DNA from: Porticoccaceae bacterium | Lineage (GTDB): Bacteria; Pseudomonadota; Gammaproteobacteria; Pseudomonadales; Porticoccaceae | Assembly (NCBI GenBank): GCA_028822155.1 | Contig: JAPKEJ010000003.1 | Coordinates: 29,927 to 93,926, forward strand | DNA length: 64,000 nt | Direction of reading: 5' to 3' | In this document: positions 54,702 to 64,000 of the stretch, one piece after another | Layout of the letters: the number at the start of each line of letters is the position of its first letter | Numbering within the stretch: position 1 is the stretch's first letter | Position numbers and translations under genes: made by a program | Notes under the pieces: generated by a model | Databases searched by the model: none | The model's input: the letters and a program-made list of their open reading frames with translations, nothing else | Told to the model about the DNA's origin: nothing

Positions 54702-55586
54702 CTAGTGTAGGACGGTTGTACTCTGACTAAACATCGTCGTTATCTGGTCTTTAGTGAATTCATATTGTTCAGCACAAAACTGGCAGGTTATTGATACCTG
54801 ACCTTGTTCTTTACATGTCTCAAGCAATTCTTCAATACCGAGTGAGACTAATGCTTGCTCTGTTCTATGCCTTGAGCAACTGCAAAAATACGACAACATT
54901 TGAGCGTCAAATAGCCGAACATTCTCTTCGTTAAATAACCGATACAATTGGTCATTATGAGACAGTTCAAGTTGCTCGCTAGATTTAATAGTGCTGAATA
55001 ATGTGCACAGGTGCTGCCATTCATGTTGTTGCTCAATCACCGATTGACTACTAGGCATCTGCTGAATCAAGACTCCCGCTGCGCAGGTTTTGCTAGAGGC
55101 GAGTCTTATCTTCGTGGGTAACTGTACAGATTGCTCGAAGTAATATTCAAGGCAAGCACTTAACTCATCATTTTCTATTGGCACAATACCTTGATATCGC
55201 TCGCTATTCTCGGGCTCTACGGTAATGGCGAGTGTGGATTTACCTAGGAGGGTTGAAACGCCTTGTCGCGTACTCTGCTGCTCGTAGGTAAGATCATCAA
55301 AATTGCCACGCACTATTCCGCGCAACTTTTGGCCGTGGCTGCATTCAGCCATGATCATTGAAATTGGGCCGCTTCCTGATGCTTGTATGTTGACAATTCC
55401 AGGATACTTAAGAGAGGAACTGAGCAAGCTGGCGGCCGCTAGAAACTCGCCAAAGAGTAAAGCAACTGAAGTAGGATAATTTTTTGAGGCGATCATATTT
55501 TGATAACTCGACGCTAAGGTGGTTATTTCACCTCTAGTGTCTGTGCCATCAAAAAGGAATCGCTGCAGAGTGTCTTGGTCTTTCAT
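54702..55586 (-). CDS. hslO: Redox-regulated chaperone Hsp33
   Basis: A 294-residue Hsp33. The C-terminal zinc site is C-S-C and C-Q-F-C in the usual C-x-C...C-x2-C pattern; oxidation of these Cys activates chaperone function. Precedes nothing on its strand; hslR is upstream by 39 bases. Confidence 0.96.
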   Translation of the reverse strand: MKDQDTLQRFLFDGTDTRGEITTLASSYQNMIASKNYPTSVALLFGEFLAAASLLSSSLKYPGIVNIQASGSGPISMIMAECSHGQKLRGIVRGNFDDLTYEQQSTRQGVSTLLGKSTLAITVEPENSERYQGIVPIENDELSACLEYYFEQSVQLPTKIRLASSKTCAAGVLIQQMPSSQSVIEQQHEWQHLCTLFSTIKSSEQLELSHNDQLYRLFNEENVRLFDAQMLSYFCSCSRHRTEQALVSLGIEELLETCKEQGQVSITCQFCAEQYEFTKDQITTMFSQSTTVLH

Positions 55587-55625
55587 AGGGGCGGTATTGT
55601 ACTTTAAGATTGCAGCTCAGTAAGT

Positions 55626-56000
55626 TTAAATTTTTATAAAACGATGAATTTGACGACGTTGTTTTTTATTCGGGCGCGTCGACGCTGGCGTGGATCCATG
55701 AAAGGCGCGTTGCTCCGCGGACTTTCTCTCTCTCGCTTCAAGGCTAGTTGCTGTTTCCTCGTAAAGGAGTTGTGCTTCAGGGGCACCGCCGCGGTGTTCA
55801 GATGCAATAATAACCCGTACAGTTTTTTCGATGTCCCCCTGACGAATCGTAAGCATATTGTCTAATTCAATCATTCTACTAGGCTTAGCTTTTTGACCGT
55901 CCATGTGGATTTTTCCCGTCTCGATGGCTGCTTTAGCGATTGCGCGAGTTTTAAAGAAACGTGCAGCCCATAGCCATTTATCAAGTCGCACCTTAACCAT
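55626..56000 (-). CDS. hslR: Ribosome-associated heat-shock protein Hsp15
   Basis: A 124-residue S4-domain RNA-binding protein: R-L-D-K-W-L-W-A-A-R-F and T-R-x-x-A-K-A-A-I-E at the N-terminus, basic C-terminal tail. Hsp15 rescues stalled 50S-nascent-chain complexes. It overlaps the HAD gene by 8 bases and precedes hslO. Confidence 0.95.
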   Translation of the reverse strand: MVKVRLDKWLWAARFFKTRAIAKAAIETGKIHMDGQKAKPSRMIELDNMLTIRQGDIEKTVRVIIASEHRGGAPEAQLLYEETATSLEARERKSAEQRAFHGSTPASTRPNKKQRRQIHRFIKI

Positions 56001-56670
56001 GACTCGTGGCTGCCTCTAGACTGAGGACTTCGGCAAAATCGCCAATTGACCTAAATTGCTTTGACGGACTAGTCTCTCGCTGACTATCAGGCTTCTTAAT
56101 ACTTAGTAAATGGGCAATTCCGTAATCCTTGGCGGCACGAAGCACTGATTCAGAGTCATCAATAAATAAGGTTCTCTCTGGATCAAATGGGCACTCCTCT
56201 TGTAGTCGGAGCCAAAATCCGAGTGCCTCTTTTGGATATCCATATTGGTGCGAGGAAATCACTTTGTCGAACAATGGTTCTATGCGAGTGACTGAAAATT
56301 TTAATGCCACACTATCTGGGTGGGCGTTAGTAATCAGCAGGCAGTTTTTATTGTTGGCTTTTAGTGCCTGCAGAAAGCTGAGTACTTGAGGTCGCTCGTT
56401 AATCAGGTGACTTATCTCTCGTTTTAGCTCAATAATATTTAGACCTAATTGCCTGGACCAGTAGTCAGTGCAATACCATTCAAGGGTGCCTTGTTTGTCA
56501 AATAGCTGTTGGCGCAGAGAAGCGATGACGTCTTCGTGGCTATCTTGGTTCTGAGCGGCATAACGCTTGGGTAGATGCTCTAGCCAGAAAAAGTTATCAA
56601 AGTGCAGGTCAAGGAGAGTGCCATCCATATCCAGGAGCACCGTATCTATGTTCTGCCAATCTATATTCAT
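55993..56670 (-). CDS. yrfG: HAD-superfamily phosphatase (YrfG-like nucleotidase)
   Basis: A 225-residue HAD hydrolase. Motif I D-M-D-G-T-L, motif II near L-I-T-N-A and motif III/IV around F-I-D-D-S-E are present. The hslR-hslO adjacency matches E. coli yrfG, a GMP/IMP nucleotidase. Function is inferred from this order; substrate is not shown. Confidence 0.82.
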   Translation of the reverse strand: MNIDWQNIDTVLLDMDGTLLDLHFDNFFWLEHLPKRYAAQNQDSHEDVIASLRQQLFDKQGTLEWYCTDYWSRQLGLNIIELKREISHLINERPQVLSFLQALKANNKNCLLITNAHPDSVALKFSVTRIEPLFDKVISSHQYGYPKEALGFWLRLQEECPFDPERTLFIDDSESVLRAAKDYGIAHLLSIKKPDSQRETSPSKQFRSIGDFAEVLSLEAATSHG

Positions 56671-56730
56671 CTATTGAATCTCGTGTAATTAATCACCCAA
56701 ATGGGCATCAGTAGCATCTTGATTGACGAT

Positions 56731-59244
56731 TTAAAATAAATCATCGGGCAGTGGTTGTTGCTCAGACTCAGTTGCGGAGTTTTCGTCATCCGGCGCAACA
56801 GGGACATTTTCAGATTTAAAAAACTCGTAAATACCTCGTTGGTTGGGAGCCACTCTTTTCCCGGTCTTAGAGTCAATCTTGACCCTAACGATACCGTTTG
56901 GTTGACGCTTTACAGTTATGGGTTTTTCAGATAGTGCTTCACCCATAAATTGAATCCATATTGGTAGAGCCGACGAGCCGCCATATTCGTTGCGACCTAA
57001 TAGTGAATTATCATCGAAACCTACCCAGGCTGTCGCTACTAGGTGTGGCGAATAACCAGAGAACCATGCATCTCGTGGGCCGTTTGTAGTGCCAGTTTTA
57101 CCGGCGAGATCAGTCCGGTTTAAGCTCTTAGCCTTTCTGCCTGTCCCGCGTAAAATAACGTCCTTGAGCATTGAGTCCATTAAGAAGGCGGTTTGCGAAT
57201 CAATTACTCGTTCAGCAGGTACTGAGGCTGCTGCAGGCTCTAATTTTAAACTCTGTTTTACTTTTTCCCAGCTGTACTTATCGCCTTCCGCTAAAGAACT
57301 CTGCTCAATATCACTAAATAATTGCTCTAACTGCTGCTCTACCGTGCTGTCAGATGAACCATTAACCGACTGTGGAGATAAATTAGTATCAAAACTTTCT
57401 GGTTCGCATGGATTACAAGCCAGCCGCGGTGATGCTTGGAATATTACATTACCATTTCTGTCGATAACTCTATCTAAAATATAAGAATTTACGCGAAAAC
57501 CATCATTGGCAAACATGGCGTAACCTGTCGCTATGTCTATTGGCTTCATCGCGTGACTACCTAGGGCTACGGATAAGTCCGAAGGCATTTCGCTGGTGTT
57601 AAAGCCAAATGATTGAAGGCCCTCTAACGTGCGGTCCACGCCCATTCTGCGAAGTAATCGAATCGAAACGAGATTTCTTGACCTGTACAGGGCTTCTCTA
57701 AGTCTAGTTGGCCCATAAAATTTCCCTCCATCATTTTCAGGGCGCCACGTATCTTCTAGTCTGGCATCTTTAAATACTACAGGAGCATCATTAATAATTG
57801 ATGCTGTTGTGAAACCATTCTTCAATGCTGTGGTATAAATGAAAGGTTTAAAGTTGGAGCCGGGCTGCCGGGTTGCTTGAGTGACACGGTTAAATGTGCT
57901 TTGGCGGTAATCAAACCCTCCCACTAAAGCTCTGATTGCGCCATTGAATGGGTCTAGTGCCACCATTGCAGATTGAACGAGAGGAACTTGCGATAGAGAG
58001 ACTCGATTATTTTCATGTTGCTCTATTCGAATTAGGTCTCCAACTGCGAATAAGCTTGCAGCGGAAGCGATAGGAGCAGATCGAGCATTCACAGTTTTAA
58101 AGAGACGAAGATTGTCTAGTCCATCTGTCCAGTTGAGTATTGCAGATTCATCATTTTTCTTCAGCAATGTTAGCCGATCATTATAGACGTGAGTTACTAT
58201 GGCCGGATCCAAAGGGCCGACTTTTGGCGTTTTCCTTAAGGTCTCCTGCCATATTGCCGGGTCAAGGGTTTTAAGTTCTGCGCCTCTATAGCCATGACGT
58301 TTGTCGTAGGCCCTTATTCCTGATTGAACGGCGCTAACAGCACTCACCTGAGCAGAAGAGTCGAGGGTGGTGATTGCTGTATAGCCTTCTGTATAGGCTT
58401 TTAGTCCGAATTTAGCGATAACTTGCTGGCGGACCATTTCTGCCGCATAGGCTGCATTTAATTCCGACTGAGATCTGTGTAGAGAGGCATTATCAACTTC
58501 TAATACTGCGGCTCGATATTGTTCTTCGGTAATCTTGTCTAGGCTCTGCATTCGCCTTAAAATCCAGTCTCGACGAACTGTCGCCCGTTCTGGGTCCGCC
58601 AAGGGATTATAAGATGATGGTGCTTTAGGTAATCCTGCAATCATGGCAATCTGGGCCAAGCTTAAATCATTAAGCGGCTTACCGTAGTAGACATGGGATG
58701 CAGCTGCAAAGCCATAAGCTCTATTTCCGAGAAAAATTTTATTCACATAAAGTGATAAAATTTCCTGTTTGGTGAGCGCTTTTTCAATTCTAAATGTCAG
58801 TAAGATCTCGTTAAATTTCCGAGTAAATTCCTGGCGTTTAGTTAGGAAGAAATTACGGGCAACCTGCATGGTAATGGTACTTCCGCCGCTCTTGATGCGC
58901 CCCTCTGTGGCCAACTGAACCACTCCCCGCATTAGGCCAGAGACCACAATTCCGCCGTGATCAAAGAAGCTGTCATCTTCAGCCGCTAAAATAGCATCAA
59001 TCATTAAGGCGGGAATTTCGTCGAAGTCTATTGGTGATCGTTTTTTTTCTCCAAATTCACTGATAATTTTTAAATCTCGAGAGGTAACCCGCAGTGGTAT
59101 TTGCCAGCGAGTGTCTTTTAGCTCGTTGATGGAGGGCAATTTAGGGCTAAGGTATAGGAAAAGGCAGGAGGTGACTAAAAGAAAGCCGCCAAGTGCCGAT
59201 ACTATAAATACTGCGCTTAGCTTAAAAGCTTTACCAAGGTTCAT
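56731..59244 (-). CDS. mrcA: Penicillin-binding protein 1A
   Basis: An 837-residue bifunctional class A PBP. N-terminal membrane anchor (about 8-32); glycosyltransferase domain with E-D-D-S-F-F-D-H-G-G and R-K-F-N-E-I; transpeptidase motifs S-N-F-K (in P-G-S-N-F-K-P-F), S-R-N and K-T-G-T-T. It polymerises and crosslinks peptidoglycan. Divergent from pilM, the classic gammaproteobacterial arrangement. Confidence 0.97.
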   Translation of the reverse strand: MNLGKAFKLSAVFIVSALGGFLLVTSCLFLYLSPKLPSINELKDTRWQIPLRVTSRDLKIISEFGEKKRSPIDFDEIPALMIDAILAAEDDSFFDHGGIVVSGLMRGVVQLATEGRIKSGGSTITMQVARNFFLTKRQEFTRKFNEILLTFRIEKALTKQEILSLYVNKIFLGNRAYGFAAASHVYYGKPLNDLSLAQIAMIAGLPKAPSSYNPLADPERATVRRDWILRRMQSLDKITEEQYRAAVLEVDNASLHRSQSELNAAYAAEMVRQQVIAKFGLKAYTEGYTAITTLDSSAQVSAVSAVQSGIRAYDKRHGYRGAELKTLDPAIWQETLRKTPKVGPLDPAIVTHVYNDRLTLLKKNDESAILNWTDGLDNLRLFKTVNARSAPIASAASLFAVGDLIRIEQHENNRVSLSQVPLVQSAMVALDPFNGAIRALVGGFDYRQSTFNRVTQATRQPGSNFKPFIYTTALKNGFTTASIINDAPVVFKDARLEDTWRPENDGGKFYGPTRLREALYRSRNLVSIRLLRRMGVDRTLEGLQSFGFNTSEMPSDLSVALGSHAMKPIDIATGYAMFANDGFRVNSYILDRVIDRNGNVIFQASPRLACNPCEPESFDTNLSPQSVNGSSDSTVEQQLEQLFSDIEQSSLAEGDKYSWEKVKQSLKLEPAAASVPAERVIDSQTAFLMDSMLKDVILRGTGRKAKSLNRTDLAGKTGTTNGPRDAWFSGYSPHLVATAWVGFDDNSLLGRNEYGGSSALPIWIQFMGEALSEKPITVKRQPNGIVRVKIDSKTGKRVAPNQRGIYEFFKSENVPVAPDDENSATESEQQPLPDDLF

Positions 59245-59384
59245 TAACTGAGATTCCTGATTAAAATCGCTTCATTATATCTTTAATTGACCATTATAGA
59301 GCTTTGGCAGTGCGAAGTGCATCACAGAAATTAATAAACCTTATTGTTATTGTGGAACCTCTATATTTTTAGTTTGGCATACTT

Positions 59385-60506
59385 GTGGATATAAAAAAAA
59401 TAGCAATAAAAATAGTCGCGAAAGTAGAAATATTTTTAGACGCATTGCTATTTCGTGTTCCCTCTCGCACAGCGCTGTTGGGGATAGATATTTCATCGTC
59501 TGCGATAAAGTTGGTCGAGCTCTATAGCAAACCCGAGGGTGGATATGAGGTTACAGCATATGCCGTTGCTCCTCTACCTGAGGGCGCTGTTAGAGATCAT
59601 GAGATACTTGTTGAAGCCTCCGTATCAAACGCAATAACAGCGCTGGTGCAGCAGTCAGGGAGCACCTGCTCAGACGTTGCGGTTGCGGTTGCGGGGTCTT
59701 CTGTTCTCAATACAATTATTAGCGTGCCTGCCGGGCTAACGCCTCTTGAAATGGAGAGTCGGGTTCAGACTGATGTAGAGCCTATGCTGCCCTTTGAGCT
59801 AGAAAACACATGTCTTGATTTTATCATCCTAGGACAAAACCCGACCTTACTTGATGAGCTTTTAATTCAGGTGGTTGCCTGTCCAGAACAAGAGATTGAG
59901 CTTCGAAAACTTGTGGTGCAGGGCGCCGGTTTAGATCTGCGGGTAGTGGACGTCGAGAGTTTCGCTCTCGGGCGTGCCTATGATCTTCTAGTAGGTGACA
60001 CTAAGAAAGAGGATGGGAAAGCTCACGCGGTAATCGATATAGGTGCATCTCAAATTACTTTTGCAGTAGTAAGCGAAAAGTCAATCATCTACTCGACGGA
60101 AACGGCGTTTGGAGGTAAGCAGTTAACGGAAGAAATTCAGCAACACTACAACCTGAGTTGGGCTGACGCAGGACGGGCTAAGCGCAAAGGTGGACTGGCC
60201 GATGATTACGCCGAGGTCATGCTTGAGCCTTTTAAATATTCGCTTATTAAGCACATCGACAAAGCATTAAAAATATTTTATTCATCGAGTGAATCTACCG
60301 AAATCAGTAAGCTTGTGCTGTCCGGTGGGGTTTCAAAGCTTAATGGATTAGCCGAAGACCTATCCTCAGCCTTATCGATACCTGCTGAGATTGGAGATGT
60401 GTTGAAACATTTGTCTATTAATGACTCCGTTGATATGTATTCTTTCGCTGATGATGGTCCGGCAATGATGTTGGCGTTGGGATTAGCGTTGAGTGAAAGT
60501 AAATGA
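59385..60506 (+). CDS. pilM: Type IV pilus assembly protein PilM
   Basis: A 373-residue actin-like protein. After a short tail, G-I-D-I-S-S-S-A-I-K is the nucleotide-binding start, with D-I-G-A-S near residue 225 and L-S-G-G-V-S-K-L-N-G later. GTG start at 59385. It binds the N-terminus of PilN on the inner-membrane side. First gene of pilMNOPQ. Confidence 0.95.
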   Translation: MDIKKIAIKIVAKVEIFLDALLFRVPSRTALLGIDISSSAIKLVELYSKPEGGYEVTAYAVAPLPEGAVRDHEILVEASVSNAITALVQQSGSTCSDVAVAVAGSSVLNTIISVPAGLTPLEMESRVQTDVEPMLPFELENTCLDFIILGQNPTLLDELLIQVVACPEQEIELRKLVVQGAGLDLRVVDVESFALGRAYDLLVGDTKKEDGKAHAVIDIGASQITFAVVSEKSIIYSTETAFGGKQLTEEIQQHYNLSWADAGRAKRKGGLADDYAEVMLEPFKYSLIKHIDKALKIFYSSSESTEISKLVLSGGVSKLNGLAEDLSSALSIPAEIGDVLKHLSINDSVDMYSFADDGPAMMLALGLALSESK

Positions 60507-61054
60507 ATAAAACTTTTAACCTCCTTCCTTGGCGTGAGACAGCGAGACAACTGCGTAGGCAGACCATGTTGGTAACTTTGTTAGTGGTGTGCATTGCAGG
60601 GGTTGTGGTTGTTGGGCTTGCCTATGTCGTATCGAGTGCACAGTTAGATGAAATAACACGTGAGATTGAGATTATTGAGCAAGAAATTGTCGGCTTGGAA
60701 GATAAGGTGGCTGAAATCACGGGATTGGAAGGCAAGAAAATAGACTTAATAGGTAAAAATCGAGTTCTTCAGAACATTCAAGCATCGCGCACTGAAACCG
60801 TGCGATTATTTGATGAGTTTGTTGGTGCGGTGCCGATGGGTGTGACGCTAAGAACTCTTGAGAGAAAAGGAAATTCTATTTCAATTTCAGGGGTTGCCGA
60901 GTCAAACCGTGATGTCGCTGCTCTTATGAAGAGTTTGGACAAATCCTATCTACTTAAGAATGCCAAGTTAAAAGAAATAGAAGAAAAGGGTTCAGTCAAT
61001 GGCATAGAGAATATTTTCTACATGCAGGTCGAATTAGATGTTGTTAGAGAATAG
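60503..61054 (+). CDS. pilN: Type IV pilus assembly protein PilN
   Basis: A 183-residue protein beginning M-N-K-T-F-N-L-L-P-W-R, the PilM-binding motif, with one membrane helix at about 22-45, a coiled-coil region (about 50-75) and a ferredoxin-like C-terminal domain. It overlaps pilM by 4 bases. Confidence 0.95.
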   Translation: MNKTFNLLPWRETARQLRRQTMLVTLLVVCIAGVVVVGLAYVVSSAQLDEITREIEIIEQEIVGLEDKVAEITGLEGKKIDLIGKNRVLQNIQASRTETVRLFDEFVGAVPMGVTLRTLERKGNSISISGVAESNRDVAALMKSLDKSYLLKNAKLKEIEEKGSVNGIENIFYMQVELDVVRE

Positions 61055-61181
61055 GGCAATTGCATAAGGTTACAGGTTGTTGAGGTGATGCCTACTAGAG
61101 GGTCTGCTTAACGATCAATGGTAGTTTTAAAATAATTATTTTTCAGTTCGATGTGCAAAGCTAAAAAAGAGGAACTTTTTA

Positions 61182-61799
61182 ATGGATTCTTTCCTGGGTT
61201 TTGATTTAAATAAAATTTCACGTAATGGTGATTTTAGTCCGAGTCAAATAGAGAGTTGGACTAATGCCATATTCGGGTTCGTGCTAGCGGCAGCTTTTGG
61301 ATTGATTTTACTTCTAGGTTATTCGTTCTTTGTCCACGATATTATCGAAAAAACCGTAGCTGAAACTACGATCCGTGAAACAAAAATCATGGAGTTTGAG
61401 AGTGAATATGAGTTGATTTCCGGGCGGGATAAATATCTGAGTCAGATGTCTGAGCTCGATACCATGTTTGCTGCTCTGGCTGCAAAAATGCCGCCAGAGT
61501 CTGAGGTAGCAGAAGTGATCGAGGACATTTCCAAAGTGGCTGCAGATTATGGTTTGTCGACTTCTTCTGTCAGTCCGAAAGCAGAGCTCAAGCAGAACCT
61601 TTATGTTGAACTACCGATAAATATTTCAGTAGTAGGGACATATCATTCCTTGGGCGATTTTGTAGCAGGAATTTCTCAGCTTACTCGGCTGGTCACATTG
61701 CATAATTTTAGTGTTAATTTGGAGAATAAAGGTTCTTTAGTTATGAAAATGGAGGCAAAGACCTATAAGTTCGTTGGTGAGGTAAGCAATGATGAATAG
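61182..61799 (+). CDS. pilO: Type IV pilus assembly protein PilO
   Basis: A 205-residue inner-membrane protein with one helix at about 25-52, a coiled coil and a ferredoxin-like domain with L-P-I-N-I-S-V-V-G-T-Y. GAGGAAC precedes the ATG. A 127-base gap separates it from pilN, where most genomes have an overlap; I see no small gene in it. Overlaps pilP by 11 bases. Confidence 0.93.
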   Translation: MDSFLGFDLNKISRNGDFSPSQIESWTNAIFGFVLAAAFGLILLLGYSFFVHDIIEKTVAETTIRETKIMEFESEYELISGRDKYLSQMSELDTMFAALAAKMPPESEVAEVIEDISKVAADYGLSTSSVSPKAELKQNLYVELPINISVVGTYHSLGDFVAGISQLTRLVTLHNFSVNLENKGSLVMKMEAKTYKFVGEVSNDE

Positions 61800-62310
61800 A
61801 CTTCTCTGCTGTCTTGTTGTTTTGGCTACATCAGCATGCTCTGATGGAGGTGATTTAGAATTACAGGGCCGCCTTAGTCAAGTTCGAGCACAACCACCTG
61901 CGGACGTCGCGCCTATCCCTCGTTTTTCTATCCAACCGATCTATGCTTATAGTTCAAGATTTAAGCGTAGCCCGTTTATTCCAGAGTCCGAATTTAAAGC
62001 AAATATTACCGCTGAGCAATCACAAGCCCTCCCTCCAGATTTAGGTCGAGAAAAGCAGCTTTTAGAGTTACAGGAAGTGAGCCTTATCTCAATGGTGGGC
62101 CTTGTGCGAAATAAATCTAAGCTTTGGGGTTTAGTAGCTGACCAAACGGGTAAGGTGACTAAAGTTGAATTGGGTAGTTATTTGGGGAAGAACTTTGGTG
62201 AGGTGACAGGTATTGATTCGAGTAAAATTACCATTATGGAAAAAATATCGGATAACAAGGGTAGGTGGTTTGCCCGCCAAAGACTTATCTTTATGGAGGA
62301 AGTCAAATGA
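61789..62310 (+). CDS. pilP: Type IV pilus assembly lipoprotein PilP
   Basis: A 173-residue lipoprotein: signal peptide ending in L-A-T-S-A-C-S (lipobox Cys17), then a proline-rich linker and the C-terminal beta domain with L-V-R-N and G-K-V-T-K-V-E-L-G-S-Y-L-G. It links PilN/PilO to the secretin PilQ. The stop overlaps the pilQ start (ATGA). Confidence 0.94.
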   Translation: MMNRLLCCLVVLATSACSDGGDLELQGRLSQVRAQPPADVAPIPRFSIQPIYAYSSRFKRSPFIPESEFKANITAEQSQALPPDLGREKQLLELQEVSLISMVGLVRNKSKLWGLVADQTGKVTKVELGSYLGKNFGEVTGIDSSKITIMEKISDNKGRWFARQRLIFMEEVK

Positions 62311-64000
62311 GAGTCAAAGGAAACAGTATGGTTAAGGTCAGTCGTTGGGTTTTTCACTGGGTTATGACTTTTGGGTTATCATTTTTTATCGCTTTGGCCG
62401 TATCCTCTCAGGAGCAGGGTTCGATTTCCGATATTGATTTTGACACTAGCGATAAAGATGGGGCGCGTCTTACTGTCAATTACTCAGATGAAGTAGCTGA
62501 CTTTGATGTCTCTGCCATGCAGAAGAAAATAATGGTGCGATTTAAAAAAACTAACTTGCCACAAAGCTTAGATCGCAGACTAGATGTATCTGGTTTCCCT
62601 ACGCCGGTAGCCTACATCGATAGTAAGCAAACTAATTCTGATGTGATCTTGACTATTGCTACTAAGGGGCCTTTTGCATACAAAAGCGTAGATAATCCAG
62701 GCCAACTGATTCTGGAGGTGTCTGAAAGAACCAACATGCAACCGCAGTTTGAAAAGATCAGCAAAAAAGACTCATATAACGGTGATTTAATTGATCTAAA
62801 ATTTCAAAATATTAAGGTTCGCGATGTTTTAGAGATAATTGCCGATTTCAAGTCATTAAACTTAGTCGCCAGTGATTCGGTTCAAGGCGAGATTACCCTT
62901 AACTTAGATGATGTTCCCTGGGACCAGGCTCTGGATATAATCATGCAATCAAAGGGCTTAGGTAAGCGTATGACAGGAAATATTTTGCTGGTGGCGCCTA
63001 TAGAGGAAATAGCAGAAAGAGAGCAAAAAGAAGTCGATAGTGCCAAGAAATTGCTATCTTTATCGCCACTTGTAACCTACGTAGCAAGAATTAAATACGC
63101 TAAAGCTCAAGACGTATTTAAATTCTTTAGTGGCCGGAATGAAGACCGTGAATCCGGTAGGGGCGGATTCAATGGAGGTGGATCCAGCGGACGCGGAGAC
63201 AATGGCAGCTCTGATTCGTCCCTATTCTCTGAGCGCGGCTCCGCAACGATGGATAATAGAACCAACACTATTATAATAACGGATATCCAAGAAAAAATTG
63301 ATGCTTTTAAGATATTGCTAGCCACGATTGACATTCCAGTGCAGCAGGTATTGATCGAGGCTCGCATTGTTAAAGCTACCGCGGACTTTCGAAAGGAGCT
63401 CGGCGCTTCTTGGGGGGTTACAGGTAGCAAGGGAGTGAATATGATAACAGGATTGATTACTGACCCTTCAAAGCAAATATCGGGAGTTTTAGCAACAGAT
63501 CTAGGGCTAGGTAGTCCAACTAGCGGATTTAGCCTCGGCTACTTAACGGACAATTTTCTTATTGATCTTGAGCTAAATGCCCTACAAGCTAGCGGCTTTG
63601 GCGAAATAGTATCGCGGCCCAAGGTTCTTACGGCCGATAAAGAAAAAGCGTCGATTAAGTCTGGTGTCGAGATTCCCTATCAAGCCGTAACGACTGCGGA
63701 AGGGACTAGTGGGGGGGTGGTAGAGACCCAGTTCAAAGAAGCAGTATTACTGCTGGAGGTTACGCCGCAAATAACACCTGATAATAGAGTTATTATGGAC
63801 TTGCTGATTAAGCAAGATTCAGTGAGCAGTCTTTCAGTTAACGGAGAGCCAGCGATTGAGATAACTGAGGTCGCGACTCAAGCCCTGGTCGGTAATGGGC
63901 AAACATTGGTCTTAGGTGGTATTTTTCAATCTGAAGAACTTAGCGATGTGGGTAAGGTGCCATTTTTGGGGGATTTGCCGGGCATAGGTAGATTGTTCAG
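62307..64000 (+). CDS. pilQ: Type IV pilus secretin PilQ (3' end outside window)
   Basis: 564 codons are visible from ATG 62307. A signal sequence at about 14-32 is followed by an AMIN domain (about 40-150), an N0/STN domain starting L-K-F-Q-N-I-K-V-R-D-V-L near residue 163, an N1 domain with a Gly/Ser-rich insertion at about 63128-63240, then the secretin core with V-E-I-P-Y-Q-A and V-P-F-L-G-D-L-P-G. It forms the outer-membrane pilus pore. Only one AMIN domain is evident; many PilQ have two. Confidence 0.95.
   Translation, partial: MRVKGNSMVKVSRWVFHWVMTFGLSFFIALAVSSQEQGSISDIDFDTSDKDGARLTVNYSDEVADFDVSAMQKKIMVRFKKTNLPQSLDRRLDVSGFPTPVAYIDSKQTNSDVILTIATKGPFAYKSVDNPGQLILEVSERTNMQPQFEKISKKDSYNGDLIDLKFQNIKVRDVLEIIADFKSLNLVASDSVQGEITLNLDDVPWDQALDIIMQSKGLGKRMTGNILLVAPIEEIAEREQKEVDSAKKLLSLSPLVTYVARIKYAKAQDVFKFFSGRNEDRESGRGGFNGGGSSGRGDNGSSDSSLFSERGSATMDNRTNTIIITDIQEKIDAFKILLATIDIPVQQVLIEARIVKATADFRKELGASWGVTGSKGVNMITGLITDPSKQISGVLATDLGLGSPTSGFSLGYLTDNFLIDLELNALQASGFGEIVSRPKVLTADKEKASIKSGVEIPYQAVTTAEGTSGGVVETQFKEAVLLLEVTPQITPDNRVIMDLLIKQDSVSSLSVNGEPAIEITEVATQALVGNGQTLVLGGIFQSEELSDVGKVPFLGDLPGIGRLF

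Overview
The window is chromosomal DNA of a gammaproteobacterium, probably a marine Cellvibrionales/Pseudomonas-like lineage. The housekeeping half keeps pseudomonad gene order: ygfZ / sdhE-ygfX / nadB / rpoE-mucABCD / lepA-lepB-rnc-era-recO-acpS-cysM-mazG, then mrcA divergent from pilMNOPQ. The taxonomic placement is inferred from gene order and protein resemblance, not from a marker gene.

Bases 1-28695 form an accessory catabolic island. Left to right it holds: a truncated Rieske oxygenase and a degenerate ThuA fragment; a forward operon of two acyl-CoA dehydrogenases, two SDRs and a P450cam-like (CYP101) P450 (1443-6636); a reverse operon SnoaL-SRPBCC-ABM-Rieske oxygenase-ThuA (10041-6712), divergent from an MDR reductase (10290); a repeat-preceded HSL esterase (11475); a second divergent module with SnoaL-ABM-SnoaL reverse and MDR-SDR-GFA forward (13608-12420 and 13785-16003); a nine-gene reverse operon (25446-16131) encoding a complete 2-oxoacid/acetoin dehydrogenase-like complex (E1 alpha, E1 beta, E2, E3), a DUF35 protein, an atypical SCP2-type thiolase, a Rieske oxygenase, a Rieske ferredoxin and a third MDR reductase; a putidaredoxin-like 2Fe-2S ferredoxin (26029-25709); and a second acyl-CoA dehydrogenase pair (28695-26338).

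The gene content (P450 plus putidaredoxin, three Rieske oxygenases, two unequal acyl-CoA dehydrogenase pairs, thiolase-DUF35, SDRs and enone-type reductases) suggests stepwise hydroxylation, dehydrogenation and CoA-dependent breakdown of a cyclic isoprenoid or other alicyclic compound. The substrate cannot be read from the sequence. The clearest new signal is a repeated inverted-repeat operator, (A/C)AAAC-N6-GTTTG followed by a T-rich tract, in five intergenic regions: 1399, 10175, 13670, 25511 and 26217. At two of these it overlaps the -35 region of near-identical promoters. This points to one regulon covering the island, although no regulator gene lies in the window.

Bases 28906-64000 are largely core functions: heme A synthase, a MATE transporter, uracil-DNA glycosylase, an MFS transporter, the sigma-E stress operon with a recognisable sigma-E-type promoter, translation and protein-export genes, adenylate kinase, tsaB, an aminopeptidase, trpS, a cytochrome c5-like lipoprotein, Hsp33/Hsp15, a HAD phosphatase, PBP1a and the type IV pilus assembly operon, which runs off the right edge inside pilQ. 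I saw no rRNA, tRNA, CRISPR array, transposase or prophage gene.
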